A model generated the notes under the pieces. That model ran no database searches and was not told the origin of the DNA. It saw only the letters and a program-made list of their open reading frames with translations. Position numbers and translations under genes: made by a program. From Halobacillus campisalis (GTDB lineage Bacteria > Bacillota > Bacilli > Bacillales > Halobacillaceae), in contig NZ_JAPVRC010000010.1 in assembly GCF_030345335.1 (NCBI RefSeq), forward strand, positions 26,641-90,640: 64,000 bases of DNA, read 5' to 3'. How positions within the stretch are numbered: position 1 is the stretch's first letter; each line of letters starts with the position of its first letter. Positions 63,128 through 64,000 of this stretch are shown one piece after another.

Positions 63128-63199
63128 GGCCCGTTGGTCAAGTGGTTAAGACACCGCCCTTTCACGGCGGTATCACGGGTTCGAATCCCGTACGGGTCA
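63128..63199 (+). tRNA. tRNA-Glu (TTC)
   Basis: Acceptor GGCCCGT / ACGGGTC, anticodon TTC in CTTTCACG, discriminator A. CCA is not encoded (CACTTTT follows). Confidence 0.96.
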
Positions 63200-63221
63200 C
63201 TTTTGATTTTTTACATAGTAA

Positions 63222-63298
63222 GGTCCGGTAGTTCAGTTGGTTAGAATGCCTGCCTGTCACGCAGGAGGTCGCGGGTTCGAGTCCCGTCCGGACCGCCA
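63222..63298 (+). tRNA. tRNA-Asp (GTC)
   Basis: Acceptor GGTCCGG / CCGGACC, anticodon GTC in CTGTCACG, encoded CCA. Confidence 0.97.
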
Positions 63299-63305
63299 TT
63301 TTCGT

Positions 63306-63380
63306 TGGGCCATAGCCAAGCGGTAAGGCAACGGTTTTTGGTACCGTCATGCGCTGGTTCGAATCCAGCTGGCCCAGCCA
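63306..63380 (+). tRNA. tRNA-Gln (TTG)
   Basis: Acceptor TGGGCCA / TGGCCCA, anticodon TTG in TTTTTGGT, encoded CCA. Confidence 0.97.
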
Positions 63381-63399
63381 TTTTCTTTTGTTTTTATGG

Positions 63400-63428
63400 T
63401 TGACATTATCATAGATTCATTATATGAT
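63400..63428 (+). promoter_or_regulatory. Internal tRNA promoter before tRNA-Lys
   Basis: TTGACA, 17 bp and TATGAT in the 128-base gap between tRNA-Gln and tRNA-Lys, so the last five genes can be transcribed on their own. Confidence 0.7.
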
Positions 63429-63508
63429 GTTCCTTGTCCTTAAAAATGAAACAGCTCGCAACACGACGAGCATCATCAACAAAAATACCAGAACTTTTAT
63501 TTCATTAA

Positions 63509-63584
63509 GAGCCATTAGCTCAGCTGGTAGAGCATCTGACTTTTAATCAGAGGGTCGGAGGTTCGAGCCCTCCATGGCTCACCA
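63509..63584 (+). tRNA. tRNA-Lys (TTT)
   Basis: Acceptor GAGCCAT / ATGGCTC, anticodon TTT in ACTTTTAAT, encoded CCA. Confidence 0.97.
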
Positions 63585-63592
63585 TTTATTTT

Positions 63593-63674
63593 GCGGGTGT
63601 GGTGGAATTGGCAGACACGCTAGATTTAGGATCTAGTGCTTCACGGCGTGGGGGTTCAAGTCCCTCCACCCGCA
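63593..63674 (+). tRNA. tRNA-Leu (TAG)
   Basis: Long variable arm, acceptor GCGGGTG / CACCCGC, anticodon TAG in ATTTAGGAT, discriminator A. CCA is not encoded. Confidence 0.96.
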
Positions 63675-63716
63675 TTCAGTAAGTCAGCTTAGCTGCTTAC
63701 CTAACTTTTTCAATTA

Positions 63717-63800
<84 letters not shown>

Positions 63801-63824
63801 CTAAGGTTTCTTTTAAAAAAACTA

Positions 63825-63853
63825 TTGCATTCTGAGCTGACACATGATATATT
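63825..63853 (+). promoter_or_regulatory. Internal tRNA promoter before tRNA-Arg
   Basis: TTGCAT, 17 bp and TATATT in the 73-base gap between tRNA-Leu and tRNA-Arg. Confidence 0.55.
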
Positions 63854-63873
63854 AGATATTGTCGCTTCAAAAG

Positions 63874-63950
<77 letters not shown>

Positions 63951-63957
63951 TTACTTA

Positions 63958-64000
63958 CGGGAAGTAGCTCAGCTTGGTAGAGCACTTGGTTTGGGACCAA
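63958..64000 (+). tRNA. tRNA-Pro (TGG), cut by window end
   Basis: CGGGAAGTAGCTCAGC opening and anticodon TGG in TTTGGGAC identify it. The 3' half lies outside the window. Confidence 0.93.

Noticed and set aside
63162..63350. Frames across the tRNA cluster (also 63782-64000)
   Set aside because: They overlap complete cloverleafs of tRNA genes and lack ribosome sites.

Overview
The window reads as chromosome of a moderately halophilic Gram-positive bacillus, most likely Halobacillus or a close relative in Bacillaceae. The evidence is the B. subtilis-like gene order in the last 16 kb (rhomboid - acpS - ydcC - alr - ndoAI/ndoA - rsbRSTUVW-sigB-rsbX - tex - cmpA/sprT - tRNA cluster), strong Shine-Dalgarno sites, acidic proteins, a betaine-type BCCT transporter and a bacterial nitric oxide synthase. 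No rRNA, prophage, CRISPR array or transposase gene is visible.

Layout. 1-5 kb: 3' part of nos, then a nitrilase-family gene, two acetyltransferases and a lipid kinase, flanked by inverted copies of a dispersed repeat. 5-16.8 kb: lytic transglycosylase, redox and stress genes (flavin reductase, Ohr, HesB-like), a frameshifted gamma-glutamyltransferase, a YdjM-like protein, an NmrA-like reductase, BCCT and DUF368 transporters, thioredoxin and a SelD-associated flavoprotein. 17-21.4 kb (minus): a five-gene ABC operon ending in a TVP38 protein, resembling E. coli ynjBCD with its ydjX/ydjZ neighbours. 23-29.4 kb (minus): cadCA, then a BMP lipoprotein overlapping a chemoreceptor gene behind a sigma-D-like promoter. 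30-37 kb: LLM flavoprotein, a YknW/YknX-like pair without its ABC partner, marR-MATE, a second lipid kinase and a second MarR. 37.3-39.3 kb: an ABC-F gene behind a leader peptide and attenuator. 40-47.7 kb: reductases, a glutaredoxin-like gene, YppG, esterase, DegV, EamA and cshA. 48.6-64 kb: the conserved sigB neighbourhood and ten tRNA genes.

Two themes stand out. First, a family of about 0.5-0.8 kb non-coding elements occurs seven times. Full copies carry imperfect terminal inverted repeats and two GC-rich hairpins. The hairpin cores are conserved, while the outer stems differ completely in sequence between copies yet stay self-complementary. One copy, with a 4-bp target duplication, splits a small membrane-protein gene. 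Second, sigma-B-type promoters (GTTTAA, 12-15 bp, GGGWAW) can be read upstream of rsbV, ohr, the BCCT gene, a YhfK-like gene, a glutaredoxin-like gene and possibly acpS, so the sigB operon and several likely regulon members lie in one window.

Start codons were chosen from Shine-Dalgarno spacing and remembered family N-termini. Functions come from motif recognition by eye, with no database search.
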